Positions 8,926 to 16,295 of a stretch of DNA of 64,000 nt are shown in pieces. The stretch lies in assembly GCF_002209535.1 (NCBI RefSeq), contig NZ_NJIG01000002.1, forward strand, positions 496,001 to 560,000, read 5' to 3'. The first letter of the stretch is position 1. Each line of letters starts with the position of its first letter. The translations under genes were made by a program, and so were the position numbers. Source of the stretch: Achromobacter marplatensis (GTDB lineage: Bacteria > Pseudomonadota > Gammaproteobacteria > Burkholderiales > Burkholderiaceae_B). Below the pieces are notes generated by a model that made no database searches, was not told where the DNA came from, and worked only from the letters and a program-made list of their open reading frames with translations.

Positions 8926-8950
8926 ATTATTGCAAATCGTTCTCAATACA
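8926..8950. promoter_or_regulatory. Fur-box-like site upstream of the FecI-type sigma gene
   Basis: On the minus strand the stretch reads TGAGAACGATTTGCAATAAT (8928-8947). This resembles the Fur/ferric-uptake consensus built from GATAAT hexamers, similar to the boxes before other fecI-type genes. Iron-replete Fur binding would repress the sigma/anti-sigma genes. The match is imperfect and judged by eye. Confidence 0.6.
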
Positions 8951-8997
8951 GCAATTGCCCCTCCTGCCCTACCCGAGCCCCTGACTCGCCAGGGGCG

Positions 8998-9999
8998 TTA
9001 ATCGAGCTTGACGCCCGCCTGTTTGATGACGGCAGCCCAATCCTGGACTTCCTTGCCCAGGAAGGCGCTCAGTTCCGCAGGCGTGGAGGGCGCCAGGATC
9101 AGGCCTTCGTCGGCGTAGCGCTTGCGCAGGTCCGGGTTGGTCAGCACTTGCTGCAGCGCGGGTTGCAAGCGCTCAATGACGGCTGCCGGCACGCCGGCGG
9201 GCGCCATCAGGCTGTACCACGTGGTCGCTTCCAATCCTTTCACGCCCTGCGACCCCGCTGTCGAGACGTCGGGCAGCGCGGGCGACTTCTCGGTTCCCGT
9301 CACTGCCGCGGCGGCGACCCGGCCGGCCTTGTACTGGGGCAGCATTTCCACGACCTGGGTGACGCCCATGCTCAGTTCACCCGAAGCCACGGCCAGCAGC
9401 ACCGGCGAACTTCCCTTGTATGGCACGTGCACCAGTTTGCCGCCTGTGGCCAGGTTGAGGACTTCGCCCGTCAGGTGGGTGATGCTGCCGGCGCCCGAAG
9501 AGCCGAACGTCAGCTTGCCGGGCTCTTTCGCGGCCAGGGCAATGAGTTCGGGCAGATTCTTCGCGGGCAGGGCCGGGTTGATGGCGAAGACCAGCGGGCT
9601 CTTGCCGACGAGGGTGATCGGCTGGAAGTCCTTGACCGGGTCATAGTTCAGGTTCGGGTACAGGCTGGGCGCGATCGCCAGCGTCGATACGTTGCCCAGC
9701 AGCAGCGTGTAGCCGTCCGGCTCGGCCCTGGCCACCGCGTTGGTCCCGATCGTGCCGCCCGCGCCCGCCCGGTTCTCGACGATGACCTGCTTGCCCAGCG
9801 TGTCGTTCAGTTGTTGCGACAGGGCGCGCGCCAGCGTGTCAGCCGCGCCGCCGGGCGGGAAGGGCACGACGATGCGGATGGGCTTGTTCGGATAGGGTTG
9901 CGGTTGCGCTTGCGCGGCCGTCCCCAGGCCCAGCGCCAGCAACGCGGCCAGCGCCGTGGTCATCGCGCTGCGGCGATTGAATTTCCTGTACTTCGACAT
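8998..9999 (-). CDS. Tripartite tricarboxylate transporter (Bug family) substrate-binding protein
   Basis: The 333-residue periplasmic protein of the Bug/TctC family binds small carboxylates or related metabolites. It has a signal peptide (MSKYRKFNRRSAMTTALAALLALGLGTAAQAQ) and the family hallmarks PIRIVVPFPPGGAADTLAR, ENRAGAGGTIGTNAVARAEPDGYTLLLGN and VPYKGSSPVLLAVASGELSM. The start has a strong CAGGAGAG ribosome site. No membrane subunits of such a transporter are nearby, as is usual for the many orphan Bug proteins of Bordetella and Achromobacter. It is the last gene of the allantoin-related minus-strand cluster, so a ureide such as allantoin or allantoate is a plausible ligand by context only. 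Confidence 0.93.
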   Translation of the reverse strand: MSKYRKFNRRSAMTTALAALLALGLGTAAQAQPQPYPNKPIRIVVPFPPGGAADTLARALSQQLNDTLGKQVIVENRAGAGGTIGTNAVARAEPDGYTLLLGNVSTLAIAPSLYPNLNYDPVKDFQPITLVGKSPLVFAINPALPAKNLPELIALAAKEPGKLTFGSSGAGSITHLTGEVLNLATGGKLVHVPYKGSSPVLLAVASGELSMGVTQVVEMLPQYKAGRVAAAAVTGTEKSPALPDVSTAGSQGVKGLEATTWYSLMAPAGVPAAVIERLQPALQQVLTNPDLRKRYADEGLILAPSTPAELSAFLGKEVQDWAAVIKQAGVKLD

Positions 10000-10043
10000 A
10001 CTGCTCTCCTGAAAGAGAAAACTTGGTCATTGCAGAAAACGAA

Positions 10044-10970
10044 TCAGCGCAGCGCGCTCTGGGCGTACGGGTGGCAGGCATGCCAGTGGCGGGCGATATC
10101 CTCGCGGCGGCACACCCACACATCGCGATGGGCGGCCACGTGGTCCAGGAAGCGCGCCAACCCTGCCGCGCGGCCGGGCTGGCCGACCAGGCGCAGGTGC
10201 AGCCCCACGGACATCATCTTGGGGGCCGCCGACCCTTCCTCGTAAAGCACGTCGAAGGCGTCGCGCAGGTACTCGAACAAGTCCTGTCCCGTGGCCATGC
10301 CGCCTCGGATGAACTTGGCGTCGTTGTTGGCCAGACCGTATGGCACAAGCAGATGCGGCTTGCCGCCGACTTGCGTCCAGTAGGGCAGTTCGTCGTTGTA
10401 AGTGTCGGAGTCGTACAGGAACCCGCCTTCCTCCACGAGCAGCGCGCGGGTGTTCAGGCTGGGGCCGTAGCGGCAATACCAGCCCAGCGGTCGGGCGCCC
10501 ACCGAGCGGGTAATGGATTCCACCGTGCGGCGGATGCGCTCGCGCTCTTGTTCCAGTGTCAGAGTCTGGTGCCGTTCCCAGCGCCAGCCGTGCGCACAGA
10601 CGTCATATCCTGCGGCCTTGATCGCCTCGCAGACCTCGGGATTGCGTTCCAGCGCCAGGCCGCACCCCAACACGGTCGCCGTCATGCCGCGCGATTGCAG
10701 CATCCGATGCACTCGCCAAAAGCCGATGCGGCTGCCGTACTCGAACATCGACTCGGCGGCCAGATCACGGCCGGTGAAGCCGCCCGCGCCGCCTTCGGTC
10801 AACCCGGTCTCGGATTCCGGGTCGCCGTCCGGCACTGAAGGCTCGCCGCCTTCCTCATAGTTGATGCACAGGTTCAGCGCCAGACGCGCGCCGCCGGGCC
10901 ATTGGGGATCGGGGGGATTTGCGCCATAGCCGATGAAATCGCGGCGCAGGTGTGGGGGATCGAAGTTCAT
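10044..10970 (-). CDS. puuE: Allantoinase PuuE (polysaccharide-deacetylase superfamily)
   Basis: This cytoplasmic enzyme would hydrolyse allantoin to allantoate in purine breakdown. The 308-residue length is that of characterised PuuE proteins. Family marks include RRDFIGYGANPPDPQWPGGARLALNLCINYEEGGE near the N-terminus, GYDVCAHGWRWERHQ (about 121-135) and WYCRYGPSLNTRALLVEEGG. PuuE differs from ordinary NodB deacetylases in having HGWRW rather than the HG..H metal motif, and that is seen here. An in-frame TTG lies 9 bases upstream of the chosen ATG; the ATG has AGGTGG at better spacing. The neighbouring ureidoglycolate lyase gene supports an allantoin pathway. Confidence 0.9.
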   Translation of the reverse strand: MNFDPPHLRRDFIGYGANPPDPQWPGGARLALNLCINYEEGGEPSVPDGDPESETGLTEGGAGGFTGRDLAAESMFEYGSRIGFWRVHRMLQSRGMTATVLGCGLALERNPEVCEAIKAAGYDVCAHGWRWERHQTLTLEQERERIRRTVESITRSVGARPLGWYCRYGPSLNTRALLVEEGGFLYDSDTYNDELPYWTQVGGKPHLLVPYGLANNDAKFIRGGMATGQDLFEYLRDAFDVLYEEGSAAPKMMSVGLHLRLVGQPGRAAGLARFLDHVAAHRDVWVCRREDIARHWHACHPYAQSALR

Positions 10971-10994
10971 GACGGACAAGCCACCTGAAAGGAA

Positions 10995-11492
10995 TCAACC
11001 GGGAAGGGAAACGACGGCATGGGGGGCCGGCACCTGCCAGAATTCATCGTCGTCATCGCGGCCGGTCTGGCCCATCAAGACAAGGAATTCCGCCGGCCCG
11101 CCCAGCACGGTCAGGCCGTGATGCCAGGTGCCGACGCGATAGCACACGCCTTGGCTGCCGGAAGCCAGAAAGGCCTCCAGCCGCGCCATGTCCGGCAAGC
11201 CGTCGGCCCTGGTCGGCGCAACCACTACGAGGTAAGGCGTGGCGGTCAAGGGCACGAAACTCTGGGCTGCGTAGGGGTGCCGCTCCATCAGTTCGATCAC
11301 CACGGGGCCGGGCGCCCGCGCATTCACGCGGCTGACCCAGCAGGCTTGCCGCGCGACCTGCGGCCCGTGCCGCATCGGCTCCGTCAGGAAGTGGCGACGT
11401 TCCGTGCCTTGGTGCGCAATCACTTCGCCATAAGGCGCGAATGCGTCGGCAGTAAGCGGCCGCGCGCGCACGACGACCAGGGGATCCGTCAT
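10995..11492 (-). CDS. allA: Ureidoglycolate lyase (AllA family)
   Basis: The enzyme converts ureidoglycolate to glyoxylate and urea, the last step of one allantoin route. The 165-residue cupin-like protein shows the family start RPLTADAFAPYGEVI, then MERHPYAAQSFVPLTATPYLVVVAP and VCYRVGTWHHGLTVL, carrying the conserved substrate-site residues. The ATG at 11492 is one base after the stop of the upstream GntR gene (TGACATG), so the two are translationally coupled. A second in-frame ATG at 11504 would overlap the regulator by 11 bases. It lies between the GntR regulator and puuE, an order seen in purine catabolic clusters. Confidence 0.88.
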   Translation of the reverse strand: MTDPLVVVRARPLTADAFAPYGEVIAHQGTERRHFLTEPMRHGPQVARQACWVSRVNARAPGPVVIELMERHPYAAQSFVPLTATPYLVVVAPTRADGLPDMARLEAFLASGSQGVCYRVGTWHHGLTVLGGPAEFLVLMGQTGRDDDDEFWQVPAPHAVVSLPG

Positions 11493-11493
11493 G

Positions 11494-12132
11494 TCACGCG
11501 CCATGGGTCAGATAGCCCAGCGAGTTGACGTAGCTGCGGCGCACGCTCTCCAAATGGGCGGCCATCGCCTGGCGCGCGCGCGCCGAATCGCCGGACAACA
11601 ACCCCTGCACGATTGCCAGGTGTTCTTCCCGGGCTTGCACCTGCCGCTGCGGCAAGCGTTCAACGTCGCACATCCGCACCTGCCGGCGGGTCGCGGTGAT
11701 CATCGACGCCAGGTTCCGGTTGCCGCAATAGGCGGCCACCAGATCATGCAGGGCGTTGTCGACCTCCCAATCCGACTTTTCGTCAGGCGTCTGGGCATTC
11801 AGCAAGGCCTGGAGACGCGTGCGCAGTCCTTCCAGCGGCTCGGCCGGAATACGCCCCGTCGCCATCGCCGCCGCCTCGCTTTCCAAGAGGCTACGGATCT
11901 GCAGCAGTTCCAGCAGATCCGTCACACCGAACGACCGCACCACGATCGACCCGTTGGACAGGCGCTCCAGCATGCCTTCGCCCAGCAACCGATTCATCGC
12001 GGCGCGCAACGGCGTGCGCGACACATCCAGCTCATCCGCCAGGCGGCGCTCTTCCAGCACCTCACCAGCCGGAATCCGGCGCGAAACGATTTGGTCCAGC
12101 AGTGTTTGATAGGTGCGTTGCGTAGCGTTCAT
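11494..12132 (-). CDS. GntR family regulator (FCD subfamily) of the allantoin cluster
   Basis: The 212-residue repressor-type protein has an N-terminal winged helix (TYQTLLDQIVSRRIPAGEVL, LADELDVSRTPLRAAMNRL) and an FCD ligand domain containing NALHDLVAAYCGNRNLASM and REEHLAIVQGLLSGD, with histidines in the usual metal-site positions. It heads the minus-strand unit with allA, puuE and the Bug protein, so it probably controls ureide use. A perfect 21-bp palindrome of the TGGTATNCCA class lies 79 bases upstream of the start. The ATG at 12132 is preferred; a GTG 33 bases upstream is also in frame but adds an unusual N-terminus. No strong ribosome site is seen. Confidence 0.88.
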   Translation of the reverse strand: MNATQRTYQTLLDQIVSRRIPAGEVLEERRLADELDVSRTPLRAAMNRLLGEGMLERLSNGSIVVRSFGVTDLLELLQIRSLLESEAAAMATGRIPAEPLEGLRTRLQALLNAQTPDEKSDWEVDNALHDLVAAYCGNRNLASMITATRRQVRMCDVERLPQRQVQAREEHLAIVQGLLSGDSARARQAMAAHLESVRRSYVNSLGYLTHGA

Positions 12133-12211
12133 GGCGTGTTGCAGAAATAGAAGTGGCGCCGCCACCAGAAAAACCGGGTCGCGGCCATGCGATAGGTGAA
12201 CGGTACTTCAT

Positions 12212-12232
12212 TGGTATCCCAATGGGATACCA
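12212..12232. promoter_or_regulatory. Perfect palindromic operator candidate of the allantoin GntR regulator
   Basis: TGGTATCCCA-A-TGGGATACCA is a perfect inverted repeat with a single central base. It matches the general TGGT..ACCA layout of FadR-group GntR operators. A further half site, AGTATCCC, follows at 12235-12242. The location just before the GntR gene indicates autoregulation. Confidence 0.75.
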
Positions 12233-12492
12233 GTAGTATCCCGAATATAGGGGCCGAACGCGCCTGCGCAGGCGAACGGCAAAAAATGGGAGACGGGAAT
12301 GCCCCGATCAGAGACCGGAGTCGAGGAGGGAGGGGGACGCCCAGAAGGGGGCGCTTTAGCGCATAGACACCGCCACGACGCCCACAACCCTGTATGCCGA
12401 TTGTGGCCGCCCGCGCGGCCGCAATTCGGCGGGCGACGCAAGACTCTCCACCACCCACGGGTCTAGCAGCGCCTCGAGCCAAGACGCGGGTA
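12233..12492. other. Intergenic stretch without a recognisable gene
   Basis: This stretch follows the operator of the GntR gene and precedes the inverted-repeat element. It contains short GC-rich palindromes (CGCCTGCGCAGGCG at 12268-12281 and GCGC-TTTA-GCGC near 12350). No open frame in it looks like a real protein. Confidence 0.5.
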
Positions 12493-12657
12493 GCCCGTCG
12501 GTGCAGTCATCCTGATGGCGCGCAACCTCGATGCGCCCGAGGGAATCTGAAGGCAGCGGCCGCAGGCCGCAACGAAGATGACAAAGGGGCAGTCCGGAGC
12601 GAAGGCTCCGGACCGCAATCGTGGGCGTGCGCCATCAGGATGACTGCACCGATGGGC
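12493..12657. repeat. About 165-bp element with 30-bp terminal inverted repeats and internal hairpins
   Basis: The left arm (12493-12522) begins GCCCGTCGGTGCAGTCATCC. The right arm (12627-12657) is its reverse complement apart from about two positions. The interior (about 103 bp) holds two further hairpins: GCGGCC-GCA-GGCCGC near 12558-12572 and GTCCGGAGC-GAAG-GCTCCGGAC at 12592-12613. No coding capacity was seen. It lies just downstream of the binding-protein gene on the minus strand, so it may act as a transcript end, but the long matching arms suggest a mobile or repeated palindromic unit. Confidence 0.7.
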
Positions 12658-12683
12658 GGCCTACCTCACTACATCTACAGCGC

Positions 12684-14246
12684 TTACTGAGCAACCCGCT
12701 CCACTTCCCAAGCGCGCGGCTTCTTCACCGCCCAAGGTTGGTACCCCTTGATGCTGCTCCGGTAAGCCCCGATATCCAGCCCGTTATAGAGCGGAATGCT
12801 CGGCACATCCGCCAGGAACAGCTGATGCAGTTGGTCGAACGCCGCCTGCCGCTTGGCATGGTCCGTATCCACCGACGCCGCTTCCACCAGCTTCGCGGCC
12901 TCCGGGTTGTCCCAGACCTTGCGCGGTTGCTTGGCCTTGTCGCCCGTCACCATCTCGTAGTTCAGCGCCGCGTCCAGGCGCGCGGAATACGGGAACGTCA
13001 TCATCTGGTAGGTGCCCGCGTTGTAGCGGTCAAGCTGCGTTGCCCACTCCACCACCGACAACTGCGCATTGATGCCCACCGACTGCAACATCGCCTGCAC
13101 GATCACCGCCGAGTTATACGACTGCGGGTAACGCTTGGTCGTCAGGATCGACAGTTCCTGGCCTTTGTAGCCCGCTTCTTTCAGCAGCTTCTGCGCCGCG
13201 GCCGGATCGTAATCCCAGCCTTTCTTCTGAACCGCGTCATGGTAGGGCGAGACCAGCGGCACGATGGAATTGTTGGGCTGGGCCAGGCCTTCCGTGACGG
13301 CTGCGGCCAATTGCTTGTAATCGATGGCGTGGGCCAGGGCCTGGCGCATCTTCGGGCTGGACAGTACCGGGTCCTTGGTCTGCAGCAGCAGCGCCGTCAT
13401 GCTCATCACCGGCGCGTAGGCCACCTTCACGTTCGGGGTGCCTTGCAGCACCGGCACGTCGTTGTTGGACACGTCTTCGATGATGTCGATGTTGCCGCGC
13501 TGCAAGGCGGCCTTGGCCGTGGAGTCGTCCGGCACGATCATGAATCGGACTTCGTCCACCAACGGGCGCTTCGAGCCGGTGTAGCCGTCGCGCTTGCCGT
13601 CCAGGTTCGAATAGCCCGCGAACTTGGTCAGGCGGATGTACTCGCCGCGCTTCCATTCGGCCAGTTCGAACGGGCCGGTGCCGATAGGCTTGATCCACGC
13701 GCCGTCCGCGCCGACCGAATCCTTGGACAGGATGCCGGTGCCGCCGCAATCGGTGCGGGCCAGCGACGCCAGGAACAGGCTGGTGGGCTTCTCCAGGTGG
13801 TAGACGACAGTCTGTGCGTCGGGCGCTTCCACGCCGGTGACCTTCACCGTGCCGCGGCCGTCGAACTCGCTGGCGCAACGCCAGCCGGAATTCGCGGCGG
13901 TGTAGTGCTGCCAGGTCCACAGCACGTCGGCCGAGGTCATCGGCTTGCCGTTATGGAACTTTATGCCGTCGCGCAGCTTGAACGTATAGGTCTTGCCGTC
14001 CGGGCTGATGTCGACCGACTTGGCCAGCAGCGGGCGCACTTCGGCGTCTTCGCCATAGGCAACCAGGCCTTCCACGATGTGCAGCACGACGGCGTCGCTG
14101 TTGCTGTCGCGGTTGACGCCGGGTTCGGTCGAGCGGATGTCGGCCGTCAGCGAAATACGCAGCGGCGGCGCCGACTGCGCGGCGGCCGTGCCGGCCAGGG
14201 TGGCCAGCGCCAGCGCAACCGCGGCGCGCAAACAATGGTTCTTCAT
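12684..14246 (-). CDS. ABC transporter substrate-binding protein, family 5, paralogue of the 3029-4579 product
   Basis: The 520-residue periplasmic binding protein has a signal peptide (MKNHCLRAAVALALATLAGTAAAQ). The ATG at 14246 has a strong GAGGAAAT ribosome site; the frame extends further upstream without a credible start. The body follows the 3029-4579 protein closely: ADIRSTEPGVNRD, LLAKSVDISPDGKTYTF, SLARTDCGGTGILSKDS, WIKPIGTGPF and KRGEYIRL. It is co-transcribed behind the C45 hydrolase gene (35-base gap) and carries no permease of its own. It may share the ABC permease and ATPase at the left of the window. Both binding proteins may import related compounds, perhaps substrates or products of the C45 enzyme. 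Confidence 0.92.
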   Translation of the reverse strand: MKNHCLRAAVALALATLAGTAAAQSAPPLRISLTADIRSTEPGVNRDSNSDAVVLHIVEGLVAYGEDAEVRPLLAKSVDISPDGKTYTFKLRDGIKFHNGKPMTSADVLWTWQHYTAANSGWRCASEFDGRGTVKVTGVEAPDAQTVVYHLEKPTSLFLASLARTDCGGTGILSKDSVGADGAWIKPIGTGPFELAEWKRGEYIRLTKFAGYSNLDGKRDGYTGSKRPLVDEVRFMIVPDDSTAKAALQRGNIDIIEDVSNNDVPVLQGTPNVKVAYAPVMSMTALLLQTKDPVLSSPKMRQALAHAIDYKQLAAAVTEGLAQPNNSIVPLVSPYHDAVQKKGWDYDPAAAQKLLKEAGYKGQELSILTTKRYPQSYNSAVIVQAMLQSVGINAQLSVVEWATQLDRYNAGTYQMMTFPYSARLDAALNYEMVTGDKAKQPRKVWDNPEAAKLVEAASVDTDHAKRQAAFDQLHQLFLADVPSIPLYNGLDIGAYRSSIKGYQPWAVKKPRAWEVERVAQ

Positions 14247-14281
14247 TGATATTTCCTCGGGTTGCGCGGGCGCATTGCCGG

Positions 14282-15418
14282 TCAGGCGGCGGCCAGCAGT
14301 TCGGGTTCTGCGGTCAGGCTGTAGCGGGTGAACGTGCGGTTCAGCGCAGGCAGCGGCGCCACTTCCATCAGGCCGGCGGCGGGTTCCATGACGACCATGG
14401 CGACCGTGGCCGACAGGTTGTCGTGGCTGCCGGGGCGCGGCGGGCGGCAAACGGAATAGGGCGAACCGAAGTCGTCGAACAGGGCGTGCTTCAGGTCTTC
14501 GCGCGTCAGCTGGGTCTTCTCGTTCAGCAGGCGACGCACGCGCCAGTCGCGGTAGGCGCTTTCCGGCGTGCTGGCGCGGCCGGTGTCGCGCAGCTTGCCC
14601 AACGCCACTTCGCTGACCCAGTGGTTGGCGTGCACGATCAGGTCGTCGGCGCCCGGGTAGATCGGGAAGGCTTCATCGGTGGTGCATTCGTAGTCGACGC
14701 CAAAGCCCGCGGCCATGCCGATCATGATGTTGTTCGAGCACGACTTGGGCGTGGTGGCGACGGCCTTGATGGCCAGCGCAAAATGCTGTTGTTCCAGCAC
14801 CTTGCGGCGGATCAGCGACAGCGGCACGCCCAGTTGGCGGAAGTCGCGGTCGGATTCCAGGTAGTTGGCGGTGATGGACACGCCGGCGCTGTTCAGGCCG
14901 CTACGGGCCAGGCCGCCGGCTTCCACGAAAGTCAGGATGTCCGGGCCGTTGTCGTTGCGCACGCGCAGCACGATGGCGGTTTCGGCGCATTCGGCGCGCC
15001 AGTCCCAGTTCTGGCCATGGATCAGGTTGCCGTTGGCCGAGCGCGTGGGCAGGATCAGGGCGCCCGTGCAGCCGTCGCCGGGTTCCAGTTCGGCGGCTTT
15101 CTTCTTTTCGGCACGTGCCTTGGCGACGACTTCGGTGCGGGCGTTCACCATCACGATGTCTTCGAACGGCACGTCCGCACCCGCGGCGATGCCGCGCATT
15201 TCTTCGAGGTAATGCGGGGCGAAGTCCTCGATTTCGCGGGCGAAGTGGGCGATGAGCTGGGTGCGCGCCATGGCGTCGTAGCCCAGGTCGACCAGCGTCT
15301 GGCCGTACATGGCCGCGCTTTTGCGCACGCGGTCGGCGGCTTGCTGGCCATAGGAGCGGCCACGGGCTTCGGGCGTGCCGGAAACCGATACGAAGGGGAA
15401 TTGGGTGATCTGGGTCAT
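14282..15418 (-). CDS. C45-family autoproteolytic acyltransferase/hydrolase (penicillin acyltransferase-like)
   Basis: This 378-residue protein belongs to the N-terminal-nucleophile hydrolases related to fungal isopenicillin N acyltransferase. The expected self-processing site is in GDGCTGALI, placing the catalytic Cys at about residue 117 after cleavage. Other family marks are HGQNWDWRAE, VEAGGLARSGLNSAGVSITANYL and the SHDNLSATVAMVVMEP end region. Family members cleave or exchange acyl groups on amides, peptides or beta-lactams; the substrate here is unknown. There is no signal peptide, so it acts in the cytoplasm, presumably on what the linked binding protein imports. It is the first gene of the unit behind the second copy of the 18-bp palindrome. 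Confidence 0.9.
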   Translation of the reverse strand: MTQITQFPFVSVSGTPEARGRSYGQQAADRVRKSAAMYGQTLVDLGYDAMARTQLIAHFAREIEDFAPHYLEEMRGIAAGADVPFEDIVMVNARTEVVAKARAEKKKAAELEPGDGCTGALILPTRSANGNLIHGQNWDWRAECAETAIVLRVRNDNGPDILTFVEAGGLARSGLNSAGVSITANYLESDRDFRQLGVPLSLIRRKVLEQQHFALAIKAVATTPKSCSNNIMIGMAAGFGVDYECTTDEAFPIYPGADDLIVHANHWVSEVALGKLRDTGRASTPESAYRDWRVRRLLNEKTQLTREDLKHALFDDFGSPYSVCRPPRPGSHDNLSATVAMVVMEPAAGLMEVAPLPALNRTFTRYSLTAEPELLAAA

Positions 15419-15482
15419 GGACGGTAAGCGGCGACGCGCGCCGTGTAGTCGGAGGGAAATCGATATTGCAAAAATGTTAGCT

Positions 15483-15500
15483 TATTTTGGCGCCAATATT
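15483..15500. promoter_or_regulatory. Palindromic operator candidate, copy 2
   Basis: TATTTTGGCGCCAATATT differs from copy 1 (2973-2990) only in the last base, and the shared string is 18 bases. It lies 64 bases upstream of the C45 hydrolase start and 9 bases from the end of the convergently placed deacetylase-like gene. It probably binds the same regulator as copy 1. Confidence 0.75.
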
Positions 15501-15509
15501 GCTCAGGGT

Positions 15510-16295
15510 TTACCCAATGACGGCCCTAGCCTGCCGTAACGCACGCGCCGCCAGGTCGCCGCCAGTCGTGAACTCGGCACCCGCCGCCCGGAAGCGTTCC
15601 AGCAATTGCTCCAACTTCTGCAGCCGCGCCGCCCGGCCCACGCCGTGGTCGGCGCGCGGATGCAGGGTCAGGCAGGCGTAGCCGTCGGCGGCCAGCAACG
15701 CGTCGCCCTGTTCCACCCAGTGCGCGTAGGCGCGGTCCTGGGTGACGCGGCGGCTGAAATGGCTGGCGTCGCACAGGCCTTCGCTCCAGGGCAGTTCGAC
15801 CATGCCTGCGCCGCCGTCGGCGTCCAGCGCATAGGGCGCGTCGTCATCGATCGCGCTGCTGTCATAGCGGTAGCCCAATTGCCGCAGGAGCGGCACGGTG
15901 CGCGCTGAAAATGCGCTGCTGGTGTAGCGGAAGCCTTGCGGCGCGATGCCCGTCAACTGGGTAAGGCGGTCGCGGGCGCGTGCCAGCACCTCAGCCTCGC
16001 GGTCGCCGAGGGCGCTCAGGTCTTCGAAGGCGTTGCCCTGGGAGGCCGCCTCGTGGCCGTCGCGCAGGCTCTGTTCGAGCAGGTCGCGGCAGCGTTCGGC
16101 TTCGAAGATCGGCCAGAACAGCGTGGCGCGGATGCCTTGGCGGCGCAGCATGTCCAGCACGCGGGCCAGGCCGCCGCCATAGGTGTAACGGCCATGGGCG
16201 TCACGGCCGTGCAGCGCGGTTTCGGGCTGGGTCGCGGCTTCGGGGCCGATGCCTTGCACGTTCAGGGTGACCAGCACGGTCTTGGGGGCGGTCAT
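15510..16295 (-). CDS. Polysaccharide-deacetylase-family protein lacking metal-ligand motifs (probable pseudoenzyme)
   Basis: This 261-residue protein has the NodB fold pattern but not its metal site. Where the upstream partner has TVHVDG and HGYLH, this one has TLNVQG (Q14 for Asp) and QGNAF (Q86 and F90 for the two His). Later parts of the family are kept: FRYTSSAFS, LLRQLGYRYDSS and LTLHPRADHG. The start overlaps the upstream deacetylase gene by 4 bases (ATGA), so the two proteins are made together. A non-catalytic partner, or an enzyme with changed chemistry, is inferred. PuuE proteins show that metal loss does not always mean loss of activity. The frame is open further upstream, but only by overlapping the partner gene. 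Confidence 0.85.
   Translation of the reverse strand: MTAPKTVLVTLNVQGIGPEAATQPETALHGRDAHGRYTYGGGLARVLDMLRRQGIRATLFWPIFEAERCRDLLEQSLRDGHEAASQGNAFEDLSALGDREAEVLARARDRLTQLTGIAPQGFRYTSSAFSARTVPLLRQLGYRYDSSAIDDDAPYALDADGGAGMVELPWSEGLCDASHFSRRVTQDRAYAHWVEQGDALLAADGYACLTLHPRADHGVGRAARLQKLEQLLERFRAAGAEFTTGGDLAARALRQARAVIG

Noticed and set aside
12129..12690. Several small frames in the gap between the GntR gene and the binding-protein gene
   Set aside because: All are Arg/Pro/Ala rich, overlap one another on both strands and cross the inverted-repeat element.
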